A DNA stretch of 64,000 bases from Sisyra terminalis (lineage: Eukaryota; Arthropoda; Insecta; Neuroptera; Sisyridae). Below are positions 12,546 through 26,175 of this stretch, piece by piece. The DNA lies in NCBI GenBank assembly GCA_958496175.1, contig OY292276.1, positions 14,402,001 through 14,466,000 of the forward strand, read 5' to 3'. Position 1 is the stretch's first letter; the number at the start of each line of letters is the position of its first letter. The notes under the pieces were generated by a model, which worked only from the letters and a program-made list of their open reading frames with translations, did not search any database and was not told where the DNA came from. The position numbers and the translations under genes are program-made.

Positions 12546-13829
12546 TATTCCAGGAATACCCAATGAGTTATTTGTAGGGAATATTTTTTGGTCATAAAAA
12601 ATAAATAATATCTAAGCTACTTTGAAATCTATACCTAAGACCTCAACTTTTCTTTACCAGAAACCAATTTTATCTTATGAATTTTTATTTACGTCTAAAA
12701 CTCTTATTTTTTTCATTGATATAAACCCATTGAATCTTGAAATGAACTCCTAGGAATTAAAACTATTTTAATTTACTACTTTAATTTATTTTTATTCTTG
12801 AGTTATTTGTCATTGGACTTAGGTATAAAATTGGCGTTTTACTATGGCTTTGAGAGTTTTACAATTGATAATTATAATGTAAAGCTACCTACTAAAGACT
12901 TTACTAAAAGACCTACTAAGGACTTTAGATATTGAACATAATAAAGTCTATACAAGACGCCAAAGACTTCTCAAACCCGAGAGGATCATAAATATACATA
13001 CGTCTTAAATATTTTATGTTTCTTACAATACTTTCAATGCCAAATGCAATTAATAATGAAAATGACAAATATTAAAAGGCGACGTTTAAAAAAAATCGAC
13101 TTGATTAGTATCTTTATTTAATGCAGCAAAAGATTGAACAGCAAAGAAAAAATTTCAAATTCGATTAAATTTATTGGCACAAACAAGCCTATATCTTTTA
13201 ATTTTGCTCCCATGTCAATAAAATGGTAATTTATTACCGGGAATTACAGAAAGCAAACAGTTAAAAACTTGTAATACACGATTAATTGATAATTTACCAA
13301 TAACAATCATAAACAGTTCATATTCGAAGTTTTTTATGTTGGCTGGATTGATAATATTTGAAAAACAAATTAAAATGCAACAACATTGTACCGATCACAT
13401 AACAATTACATGTTCGCTGTGTGAGGTAAATTATGCAGTTAATTAATTGATCGATGCACCAAAAGCGACGTTTTTTTCAACATCTAAATTTCAAATCTTT
13501 CGCTTGGCCGTAAGGAATGTGAAAATGATTTAATAATCGATCCAATAAATAATTAAATTGATTGTCTTTTTAGTGAAACAACACTTAAAACTTGATTTTA
13601 ATTCATTTATTTATCGTCGCCTCCGGCTACATGTGTGGTCATGTTATAAGGCCTCGTTGAATGATGATGGTTGATCGATTTTTTTCGAAATTAATTTTAT
13701 TAGGTTGAAAGATTGAAACGATTGAAAAAATATGAGTAATTTGCAATGGGAGAATTATGTGAATGTAACTCAATACGCTTTTGGAATTAATTCCTTTTTT
13801 CATGTCATATAATTTCCTGCGCCAGTGAA

Positions 13830-13855
<26 letters not shown>
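13830..13855. repeat. (AT)13 microsatellite
   Basis: An uninterrupted alternating AT run of 26 bases directly after GCCAGTGAA. Nothing suggests a function. Confidence 0.9.
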
Positions 13856-13860
<5 letters not shown>

Positions 13861-16800
13861 TTTAAAAGAATTGTTGACATCATTAAATTGTTAGTGGTGT
13901 GTCAAGAAACAACAAGAGAATACTTGCAATGAAGAAACTAATTTTGAAATAGACATACATAATAATAGTTCATTAAACTCATAAACCTATGTTTTGTACT
14001 AAATTTGATGGTCCCCAGTGTCAACATTATATTGACTAAAATGACTCTAATCTAATTTCCCTTAAACATGCCAAAGAAGGTCATTAACCATCAAATATAT
14101 AATTTCGAATTGAAAATAAAATCCACAAATTCAACTTAATTTAACCAAAAAAAATGATACAGTTGGAGGTTTCTATGTTAAAACATATTAATGTTGTAGG
14201 CGTAACTCGCCACTAATAAGCTACATTATAGCAAGAATAAAGCTTTGGCTTGGAATTTTGAGATATAGATATTATAATATTTATTTACTTGTTGGTAATG
14301 CGCACGAAATGTAGTTTATAAAGTTAACCATATTGCACGAACAATAATTATTTTAATAAGTATTTTAATATATTCAAGATTTACAAGTGAGTGTCCAAGC
14401 GCGGAAGTTCACTCACGATGTGGATTTCAAATGAAAGATTACGACATTTACAACTTCAAACTATAATTTATATATCCTTATTGTCTTTAGCGATGGTTGT
14501 AAACATTTTCGAAACGATAACATCTTAAATAAAATAAACATTTTTCTTGGATTTTTTCTCAAATTAGATCTTTGTACAAATCATTTGTCAATAGCATTTC
14601 AAATGGAATTTCAATGATAAATATCACAAATTCCATAAAAAATTCTGTTTTACAGTTTTAAACGATTTATTACTGTTCTTGACCTTACAAACTATCGGAA
14701 GTTGGTTTCGATTTGCCAAATTAATTGAAAATATTTTACATATTATGTAGTTAATAAATTTATAAATCAGCCATTGGATACATATATTAAATACGCACAA
14801 TGATTCTCTGAAAAAAAAAATGGTACGGAAACCAAGCATAAATAAACAGCAATGCTGATAAAATCTGTTGGAATTTCCCGAATAGGTGACAAAACTTTCT
14901 TCCAATTTCTCAGGCACAAAAATGCGACAATGTTTTTTAATTATTTTAGTTTCAATAAATTTTAATTTCAATGAAAAAATTTAAGAAAAAAAAGCATTTC
15001 CGTTTCAGTAAATATTTTTCTGTGTACGAAATTTTTTAAAAAAAAAAAAAATTTCCCAGTAATCAAAAAAGCAATTTGATGATGAAATTAATTATTTAAA
15101 AGCAAAAGAAGGACTTATTTTCGTACCACAAACTAGCAAATTATTTATTTACAATTTAAAAACAGTTATTGTCATGTATGTTAAGATTACGGTTGAAGTT
15201 TTTGATCAACCTTTATCAAATTTGACCTTAAACAATCTTGATATTTTAAATTTTAACAACATGGAATGCCTTTTCTCAAAATTTGTCGTTTTAAATTGTA
15301 GTTTACAAATAAATAGTACCTCTTTTTTGGCATTTTCAATTATGGAGATATTTTTAACAAATAAACCAAAAAAAATGCTTATTTTGGGGAAAAAATCTAC
15401 GTTGCTAAGGGTCAAAAATCTCGGGATAATTTTGAAGAAATTTTATCAAAGTTCATCAACAATTTAAATTTAATCATTTATGATAACTGCCAGATTTCAA
15501 CTAGTTTTTTTTTTGTAGAACCTTTGTTATTTATAGCTCTTTTAATTTTATAGTAATGCAAATGTACTAACCCATCAATAATAATCTTAAATTTTGTTCA
15601 TTTTACAACAATCAAAATGCACATGAAGCTTAAATAGGTATCACTTTCAAATAATTTCTGGATAAACAACAATGAGTAACATATTTCAAATGTAGGTGTA
15701 CTCTAAATGCATAAACTGAACACTTTTCGGGTGTTTTAATTAATTATTAGATGTACCGAAAACTAATTTCTTTTCTAAACCTTTGGTTTTTCAAGTAGCA
15801 TTAGCTACTTATAAGTTATTTTAAAGTGGTACCAAATATGTTTTATGATTAGAGTGACTTATTGGCTTAGATAATAAAAGGACATAATAAAAGTGACTAA
15901 TTAGAAATTTACAGTAACAGTTTAAAAAAGAAAGTATAACTTAGCAATATATTTGTTATACCTAACATGTTATAACTAACAAAAAACCAGCATTTTTCCC
16001 AAAATATAGTCATACAAAAATAAATAAGCAATAAGCAGCACACATTTAGTTATTCTTTAAAGCAACATTATTGCATATGGTGTAATGTATTCCACCTACA
16101 TAAATGTATCCCTAAGGAAACAATATTGCAAAAAATTAATTCCTGATATCAAACCTAAATTTACTTATACCAAAAGAACCAAAAATTTTATGCAAAATGT
16201 TCGGTTAAGTAATATTTAAATATATGAAAACATTTTGGAATATTTAATTCTTTTTTTTATGATTATATGATAACGAATTTTCATATAAAAATGCTACAAC
16301 TCATAACTAACTGCATCATTTTAACAAAGTAAAAATAAAACATATGCAAAAAATTATCATATCTTTATTATTTAGATTAATAAAAAAACAGAAAATTTCC
16401 TGAAATAATATAAGCAGAATCAATTAAATTAATAAGACAATTAATATTAGCAACTTCAACATGTAGCAGACCAATATTTTCTTAACCTTAATTAAGGCTA
16501 ATTTTCTGAAAATATAAATAAAAATAAAAGAATATTAAGTTAACTTTTATTATCTTTAAATGGCTTGTTTCTTTGTTAATTGTATACGTGCATAAGTTCG
16601 TAGTGATCGTTTTATTTAACTTCTCTATTTTTTTAAAGAAAAAGTTGTAAATTTTCTATGTAGATTGTATATATTGCTAAGGTTCATCAAGTTTATAACG
16701 TTTATGAAGTTATTAAATAATTTGACTATTATATTAGTTATTTGAGTTTACTTTAACTGAATACGGGAGTTATCCGGTAAATATCGTCATAATTATTTCG

Positions 16801-19800
16801 TAGTTGTAAAATGTAAAATGATGATGATAATGATGATTATCATGATAATAGTTTTAATTTATTTAATAATCTATAATGAACCTAAAAGTGTTTATGGTTA
16901 ATATAACTTTCCCAAAAAATAAAAGTTAATGCCAGCATTATGCACTCAATTCAACGTTCAAAAGCTTAATATGTAACATTACCAAAGACGATTTGTATTA
17001 CACAATTATCAACGCAGAATATTATATAGCTGGAGGCTTACATTTGTAGTTATGTACACTTATTGAAACATTTCAAAATGCAACAAACATTTGAAAAAAA
17101 AAAGTTAAAAAGTTTTTTTCTATTAAAACTCTTTGAAAAATGTCGGTAATTGTATTATGCTGAGAGCGAAAATGAATAAAAATTATATTATTTCCCAGTT
17201 CATCTTCTCACGTATCAGTGTATTAACGTAATTATTTTACCGATTTAAAAAAATGCACCATCTGAAGATGTCGTGACCGCTCTGCGATAGGATGTGGATG
17301 AAGACAAAAGGATGCAACTTATTAAGAATTGTTGCAGAAAATTTGTTTTCTATAATCACATTACTGGCATATTGCTACAATCTGATAAAATGTATCGGAC
17401 ACCGATGAAAAATTATTGATTGATTAATGACGTCATGACATAAAGTATCTGAGAACAACGCATCTAACGACCGATGATGATGTGAATGTCATTTGCAACC
17501 TTGTTGAAAAATAAAACGTCTATCAAACCACATCGTTATAGCACCGGCAGATACTTCATACTTAATTAATTTTCCCAAAACAAAACAGAACTTTTCCGTG
17601 TTGGAAATTCCGAAAATCAGTGGCCGCCTCGAATTTCTATGAAAAATTTACAAGACGAAACCATGAAATTCTCAACGGTTTCAAAAATTTAGTTCTGTTA
17701 CGTAGATGCGTCGCTCAAATCATGAAATCCAAGAAGAAAAAAAAGTATATCATTTAAAAACGGATTTTTTACACTTTTTACGCGAAATTAGTCGTGTTAG
17801 AATGATTAAATCGTATTATTTTTGGAGATTTATTTTAAAGCACTTTAGACTGCCTACAAATAAAAAAGTATATTCGTCATTGGGAACTCCATTGATTTGG
17901 TAAAGATATCAACTTTATTAAACTGTTATATAATACAAAAAAAAAGTATTAAAATTGCATTTCTAATAAATGATGGAACCGATGAAAATACCTGAATAAT
18001 ATAGCACAGATATAGCCATGAATAAAAATAGGTAATATTTTTTTAATCATTCAATACTCAATCTTTTAATACAAGTAAGAAAAACTGTTTTTCCAAACGA
18101 TCAAACTATAATTGCAATTTAAAACAAGATCCAGGGAACAATTTTCTTAAAATTTAAAAACATTGCCTACTCTGAAAAATGAGGAAAATTATTTTAATTT
18201 TTTTTAAATGTGTCATTGTGTATGGGTTTAAAATAAGTTTTTCAGGGAAACTTTATTTTTGCAATGAATTAAATTATATCAAAAATTTGAAGAAAAGTAC
18301 AGTTAATAGTTCTCCGATAGTAGAAAAATATTAATTAAAGCGCAAAGTGTAAAAGAGCTATAAGATGATAACAATGAAAAATCAGCCTCAGAATGGTATT
18401 TGAACCATTTTTAGAGAGTATATTGGTACCTAGTAAAAATAAATTTATACTCCAAATTTCAGCTTCCTATGCTTGTTATTTGCGAAAAAATCGAAAAAAC
18501 GGTAAATCAGAAAATATTTTTTTCTCAACAATGAGTGAACCAATTTGACTAAAATTTGGACATGTTTTAAAAGTATTTGCTTTACTCAGAAAAAATAACA
18601 GCCTTTATTTTTTATTATAACTATTGGAAGCAGTTGATTTCTCTACTTCTCTGCTCTGATGACTAATTGAAAAGTAATTTTTAAAGGATATATTAACATA
18701 CTTTTTCCTTAAAAAATTTACAAAGTGTTATAAAAATTTCCTAACCACAATAAATTTCAAATTTCGATTTAAACATCCTTACTTTTTATGATGAAATACA
18801 TTTGTTTTGAAGTTTACGTATTGTGAGGACATTTTAATACCGAGCCAATAAAAAGATTTCTATTGTTAAATTAATATTTCTTAGTTTTTATCAAGGAAAG
18901 ATAAAGTTAATTGCTACATATTGTTTTGATATAGAGCATATGCATTAGGTCTACTCCGGAGCCAATGTTAATCCCTCTTCTGATCTAAGTTATTATATTA
19001 AAGCTTTTAAGAAAAAATGTCTAGTCAAACACCAATTTTAAGTCGGGAATCACCCTGAAAAAATCATATAAAGAAGTAACACATATCTCGATTCTAGATC
19101 AATTTATTTCTCGATATTTCAATTGTAACTTAGAAAACAGATAGCAACTTTTTTAAAATATAGTTTTCGATACTTTGTCATTTTTATTTCTAATTCCTCA
19201 AAAATTATGCCGAATTTCGCAACAAGTAGAAAGTTCAAAGACTTTGTCAATAGTTAGGTACAATTGGATTAAAAAAATTCATTAAAAACTATAAAATTGT
19301 GGTAAAGAATAATTGACTAAGTATAACACATTTTAATAAAAAACGGAATCATTTTGGATATCCCAAAGGGAAAACTGGAAACATCTTAGAAAAAAAAAAG
19401 ATAAATGTTAAAGATAAATGGAATGTCAAACCTACGGAAGAGAGGAATCAATAACTCCAATTCTTTAACTAATTTTGTTTAAAGAAAATAAACCAGGAAA
19501 ATACCGAAAAACAAGCCTACCGTAAATCAAAAATAGTAACCAAAGTTAAATTTAATTTGTTTTTGATATTGTAAAAATTAAACTACAATTTATAAATGTT
19601 TTAAAAACCAATTGTACATCATTTCAATTGTACAATGAAAAACGGTAGACAGTTTATAAATTTTATTACTTGAAGGCTATTTTTTTAAAGACAACATTCT
19701 ATTTAACACGTCTTCAGCCATTTACTAACAGTAACACTTTTACTCTCAAGATGTTCTCATTTGCACCATAAAAATCAACGGAAGACCACATGTGGATCAT

Positions 19801-20107
19801 GTCTTCGTTAACAGCCTCTAGGAATAAAAGACTTTTATAATTTCCCACTTTTCCAACAATGTGTTTTATTTGTTATACAAAAACCCTTTTTAATATAAAT
19901 CAAGATGCAATTAAACGTAAAAATACAAGGCTTCACGTATAATATTATAAAGCAAGAATACAAGAGCACAATTTTTATAGAATCCAAAACCAAGTCTTAT
20001 TTATCAGTAGAGTCATAAATTATAAGTTTACGGTTACTTCTAATAACATATTTATTTCCATTGTCACGATATTAAGCGAAGTTCCTGTTGTTAGCGATCG
20101 TCTTACT

Positions 20108-20132
20108 TAAATATACCTCAAGGTATATTTTA
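20108..20132. other. Perfect short palindrome
   Basis: TAAATATACCT and AGGTATATTTA form a perfect inverted repeat around a central CA (about 20108-20131). It could be a binding site for a dimeric factor or a chance feature of AT-rich DNA. Confidence 0.3.
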
Positions 20133-23100
20133 ATTGAGAAAACACTTGATCTAAAGTGAAAATATTGAAAGATTTACAAAACGCACTTTCGATAAATTTA
20201 TTGTTTGAAATATTAAAATGCAAGAGTTGGTCATTTTTCTTCCAGTTATCTGATAGGGGTATAATAATAAATCGTTCGTCATCGAACCATGTCGATTACA
20301 AAGCATATTCAAAGTGTTGTATAATTAAAAAATGAAGTATCGTTTCTGTGAATCGATACCCAATAATCAAATGTAATATGTCTCAATCATCTGTGTCGAA
20401 GAGTTTGTGCGGTGAAGAAAATCATATTATGCATCCGATTGATTTCGGAACTGATTAGGCATTACAAATGGAGTTAGAATTATCGGTAAGGGTCTATGAG
20501 TATCAATTATGCAGCTTCATGAGCCGATAAGTCAATTTGTTGGTTTAGCTACCGTTTATATGGTCAACAATGCTTGTACACATTTGAATTGAAAATGAAC
20601 TATAATTTTAACACGATACATCTAAGTATTTCCGCCACTTCAATTTACGACCACTCAACAGAACGAAATAAATACAATGACTAAGAAAAAAAATGCTCAA
20701 ATATATATAAACGATTAGCATCATTATTCGGAATTGATGGTATATTCTGAATAAACTGAAGCATATTTGAAAAGTAAGCAACGTCTTACAATTAGGCCAG
20801 GTTGGTAATTATTCGAAATTTTGCTAAGTATTAGTTGTAAAATTTCCATCAAATAATATTTACTTTATAACTTTATTACTAGTTATATGTTCTTGTGTGT
20901 ATATTTACTGTTGTGGAGTATTTGATAATGAACTGGCGGAAATGATATTGTAAACTTACTCTTCATTGAGATGTTTACATTGTGATCTGATAGTCTAAGG
21001 TCGTCTACACCTGGTTTTACATGTATTCTTCGTCGTTGCGATTTCATTAAAAAAATATTACATTTTCCGTAGAACAACACCAGCAATACCTTCAGTTCTA
21101 AGAATTGTTTTCAATTAAAATTAAAAAGTAATGTCCAACTTCTCCGACTGACGTCAAAAATATAAAGATCGTTTCATTTTAATTCTATTAAAATTCATTA
21201 AATAATAGTTTATCCTACGCAAATAATAAAAAATAACGGTTTTAATCTTTACAAATAAAATTTTATGCGAATAGAAAATTTTTCGTCTTTTTTTTCTTAA
21301 ATTTTTCAGTTTTTGTTCGTAACAAAATAAAAATGATTTTGATATTTCCATCAAGCATCGAGTAATGAACTTATAAATGGTTGGGTTTAAGTATGGAAGA
21401 ATGTAAAATACCACTGAACCTAAATAAATGTGAGAATTACGTATTCTATTCTACATATAGTAAACTGCTAAATACCTAAAATTTCCTATAAGTTTCACAT
21501 ATCCAAAGTTATTTTAATAGGGGTTTTATAAAACCTCAATAATTTGGATAGATCTCTTTCAAAAACAAATCTTTTTAAAGATTTCAATTTCTGATTTTCA
21601 AAAAAACACTTATTGAAAATATGTTTTTATCGAAATTTAACATTACCATAAATCCATTGACATGAATAAAATAAGATAGATTGTAAATCCTTATTGTAAA
21701 GGAATTAAGGAATTTAACCACTTACAATTAAAAAATCTCTGGCTTTGAAGTCCACGATTCCACTAATTTTCATTGAACCCAGTAAGATACCAAATTGGTC
21801 ACTTTATAAATTGGTTTTTATAATACTTTTAACTGCACAAAAAGTATAATGTTCTAAAAAAATTAATCAAATTATTTTATAATTGCTGTATTAGCCAATA
21901 TAAAATATAATATACCTTTGCAATATGTCTGCAACACTTCCGACTACGTCAACTTTATATCGATTTTTTTATATTAAAACACAAGCAATCAATACAAAAA
22001 GTACATGAAAAACAAAGCAATATTTTCAGTAAAGTTTTTCCGAAAAAAAATTTATCAGACAAAGGTTTTTTTTTTTGGAAAACTTTCCAGATTGTGCGGA
22101 AATTAAGACCTCTTATTGCAAATGCATCGGATCGCGTCACTACTCTTCAATTGTTTTTACGAAACGAAAATCAATTGGTAGCGAAATGGGGGAAAACAAA
22201 AGTCACTAAAAGTGCAAGAAAATTTTGATAATACTTATGGATAGAAATTCTTTTCTCTATGATATCATACACAAAAGTCGAAGTAAAAATTTGATACACT
22301 GGCCAATATCCACAACTTCGTTCATGTGGCATAATATTATTGACAATATCACTAGAATTTGCCGAATGATAATAAATAATTGCATATTCTTCAGCTTAAA
22401 TAAACATTAATCTCTGTATTCAGAACAGTATTTTACATTTTTAGAAGCTTATATTGTGCAAACTAGTTAATTTAACAATAAAAAAATCAATTGTTATGTA
22501 AACGAATAAAAAAAGCAATGATTTTTCAGTGGAAAATTCGGACTTATGCCACCTAACGAAAATTGGCGCGAATTTTCCGGACGACCTAGTATTGTTTAAA
22601 TCTTAATTATTGCTCTTTTTCGGTGACCAAAAAAAGCATGCATCTGGGTCATCACATATTATTTGGATTAAAAGATATGGCAATTACATATGGAAACTTA
22701 TTTATTTTTTTAATTATTAAAAACGCCATCTATCAGAAATAAAACACATCTATCCAATGGTTTACCACTATTACGCGAACAAAATGGCTATCATTTTATT
22801 TATAAAAATGGACACATTTTTATGGCATGCAAGTGAAGTATTTACTAAATGAAAAAAACTATTGAGAAATAATAAATTCCATTTAAGAAAATAATAAATG
22901 ATAAGTTTATCAATTACAATCGACTATCATAAATAACTCATAACTAAAATTCCGTTTTAAAAACACGTTTTTCCCGGTGTCTAATGTTTATCTAGTTTAA
23001 ATTAACTTTTGCAGCTAGTGCAATATTTCTATTTGATAAGGCGGCAATTTTTCGACTCTCATAATGTTTCTTTATTATCTTAACTGAGATGAGATTCAAA

Positions 23101-26100
23101 TGTGGTCTTTAAACTTTCAGGCAATTTTTTTCGACCGCTTGAACTTTACCGGTTTCATATAACGATATAGTGATATTGAGCATTGATCAATATAGGAATG
23201 TTATATGGAAAAAAAATAAATGTTTTGAACAAGTTTAAAATAACTGCTTAGTTGATACCCTATCATATTTAATATCGTTTAAGTGGCTTTTTTGTGGTAT
23301 GTATTGGGTTTCAACTGTATCGTTAAACAGCCTTAAAATATACAATTGGTAGTCATAAATGTTTGGGTGACATTGATTTTTGTCTAAATATTATTAAATC
23401 GACAGGCCTTCGAGGGTTATAGAATTAGAATTTGACAGGTTTACAACTTAATGTGCTTAAATAAATGAAAAGTTTATATGGAATATAGAAAAATTAATAT
23501 TTTATTCTAAGATTTTATTGTTCAAGAGTTTATAACTTTTTGAATTTCTTCTAAATTAAAAGTCCAACAGGTGTATTATTTTATTTGGTTCTTTAGATTG
23601 TAACACATTTTCTTAAAATATCCCTCGATCTTTATATAAATTTTTCTTCTCGATAAAAAATAAATAAAAAGAAGAGAAAATTTTTTGATTATCTTTCTGA
23701 GAAAATCGTCTTAGTAGTCAGGGCAGATTAGCTTATATAGTAGAAATATTTTTATTATATGTTTTTCAAAATAAAAGATGAATGATTAATATTAACTGTA
23801 TTTCACAGTAACAAGCGTAATAATTTCCATTAGCAGACCTCCTGTCCTAATGAACTTGTAACATGGTCACCATAATTTATTTAAGTATATGAGTTCATAA
23901 GTGAATATCAATACCTGGAATTATCATACATTGCATGTCCCTAATGATTCTTCAGGGTAAAAAAGGAAAAGATAACTTAAATAGGTTAATTAGTATCATA
24001 AGTAATTCAGGATAGATATCTATGTACGTATCGTAAATTTTCTGTTCAAGAACCATAAAATTTAAAGGAGTTATAAGCATATGTGCGATTATGTGAATAT
24101 AATTTCACTGATTTAAGACTTAGTTGCGAAAAAAAACGTTTCATTCTTAGTAATTCCAAGTTACTAATTGGACTAAACCGTTTCACTTGAATCAAAAACC
24201 AGTTTTACGAAGCAATGTGGTGAAGTTCAAGTGGCATATCATGTAAAATTATTGCAAAATAAAAACATTTAAATAATAATTTTCATTACTTTGATTTGAA
24301 GAAAATAAATCAACGTTAGCATGCAACATTTGTGACTTGAAATTATGAATTGAAAATAAAAATTAATTTCAATCTCATAGTTTTGATAAACTTTAGCGTT
24401 TGCTAAATCGAACTAGTTTGCCATTAGTGTATAACTCTCCAAAACTTACTAGTTTATTAGAACAAATATATGGAAACTTGGAATCGTTAAAACTAACGAA
24501 AATGGCGAAGAAAAGTTTTTCAACGATGAAAATAATGTCATAAAACATTTTCACAAAATGGTACATAATATCGAAATGAAACGTTTTTATTAAAACAGGC
24601 GCTGTTATGAAAAGCCGTCATGAATAAATTGAGAAGTAGAAAATTAATTTTAATGTACTTACATTAAAAATGAATTACTTTCAGCGATTTGAAGCTTACC
24701 TGAAACAAAACATTTAAAATTAGTATAATATTTTAATGTCGATTAATTTTTAACAAACACGATGCATTTATTTGGTCGTGGTGTACAAAAAGGGGTGGTT
24801 AGGGGAGGGCGAGACACATAATTAGCCACTAATTAAAACCGCTAACACTAGTGATAACTGTTAGCTGTATTGTTACCCATTTACATCTCTAATGTGTGGC
24901 ATATTAAACAGATTTGTGCCACGTAATTTCTATTTCTGTTTACATATATATGCATGCATGTGTTTCCCATTTTCGGATTATAAATGAATATGTTTAAACT
25001 TTACATGCAATTTTGTTATAAAAGTTTATTGTAATGAAGATTTTTTTCCCACGAGCATCCTTTGTAGGAAAACAAGGCTTCGACAAAGAAAAATCGCATC
25101 GTCATCCTTATCGTATTCTCGAGATTGAAAAGTAGTTTGTGATCGTTATGATAGAACTGCTAACGCCCTCTAGGCACTTATTAAATATTGTAAGGTGGCA
25201 AATTATATGTTGCACAAATAGAACGAATGCCAATTTATAGTTATTTACTAAAATGCAATACATTGTTTTATTTTTTTGTTTGAGATATCCGCCACTGTAG
25301 TTGGCTATTTCCTTTTATTAAATATTATTTGAGATGTAAAAGGAAGTTGGGTGCAGAAAAAAAAATGTGCGACATAAAAGTTTAGTTTTTCTTATAGTGG
25401 TTTATTAGACTTTGTGTGTTTAAGTCGTAAGTCCACAGGAAAATGAATTATTCCGTTGCAGTTTATTTTAGTATCCATTGTTGCATAGTGGCTGTCCTAC
25501 TTTGACAAGATTATTATGAAAGTTGATTTAAATATTCCATAAAATTAATTAAGAAAATTAAAAGGTTTTTATTGATTATTTTCCAAAGTGTTAATAAAGT
25601 TTAAGGTCCGGGATTTATGGTAGAACGAAAATTTCAATTATTATTTGTTACAATAATTTCAATGGTCTTATAAGTCGCTACCTCTTCCCCAATGCACGTA
25701 ATCATTTCTAAATGTAATTGAATTGTGATTTTGAAACTTTTGATCATTGAAATTTTCGGATTAAAGCGTTTTTATTTGGGACTTCTGTCTCTCTACTGTT
25801 TTCATTTTGATGCAAAACTTATATAAATCCTTCCCTTGTTATTTATTTTTTTTAAAAATATATTTTCAATTCAATATATGCATAAAATCAACACAAAATT
25901 TATTGAATCTGGAAACTTATGCAATTTATTTCAATGAAGCCTATTTTTGTGCAAACAAAAATGAAAATTTGGAAAAATTGTATCCATTGATCTTTAATTC
26001 AATAGTTACAATCCCAATTTTCAAATATCTCATATTTTTAAAGATTTTAAACTGAAAATAAATTTATTGTTTTTGAATTCAGGAAAAAATCTGGAATGGA

Positions 26101-26125
26101 ATTTTGGGGAGAGCTTTTTTAAAGC

Positions 26126-26175
26126 GTTATTTACCGTCATTTTAATTACTACGGTCTTTAGCGACTCTAGGGTTA
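26126..26175 (+). repeat. Dispersed repeat fragment, copy 1
   Basis: GTTATTTACCGTC, ACTAC, TTTAGCGA and TCTAGGGTTA occur in the same order at 63251-63302 in the same orientation, with a few substitutions and small gaps. It is probably the remnant of an interspersed repeat whose full length is no longer visible. Confidence 0.5.

Noticed and set aside
17428..17435. Perfect CRE palindrome TGACGTCA
   Set aside because: A single 8-bp site in 64 kb is close to chance; no other support.
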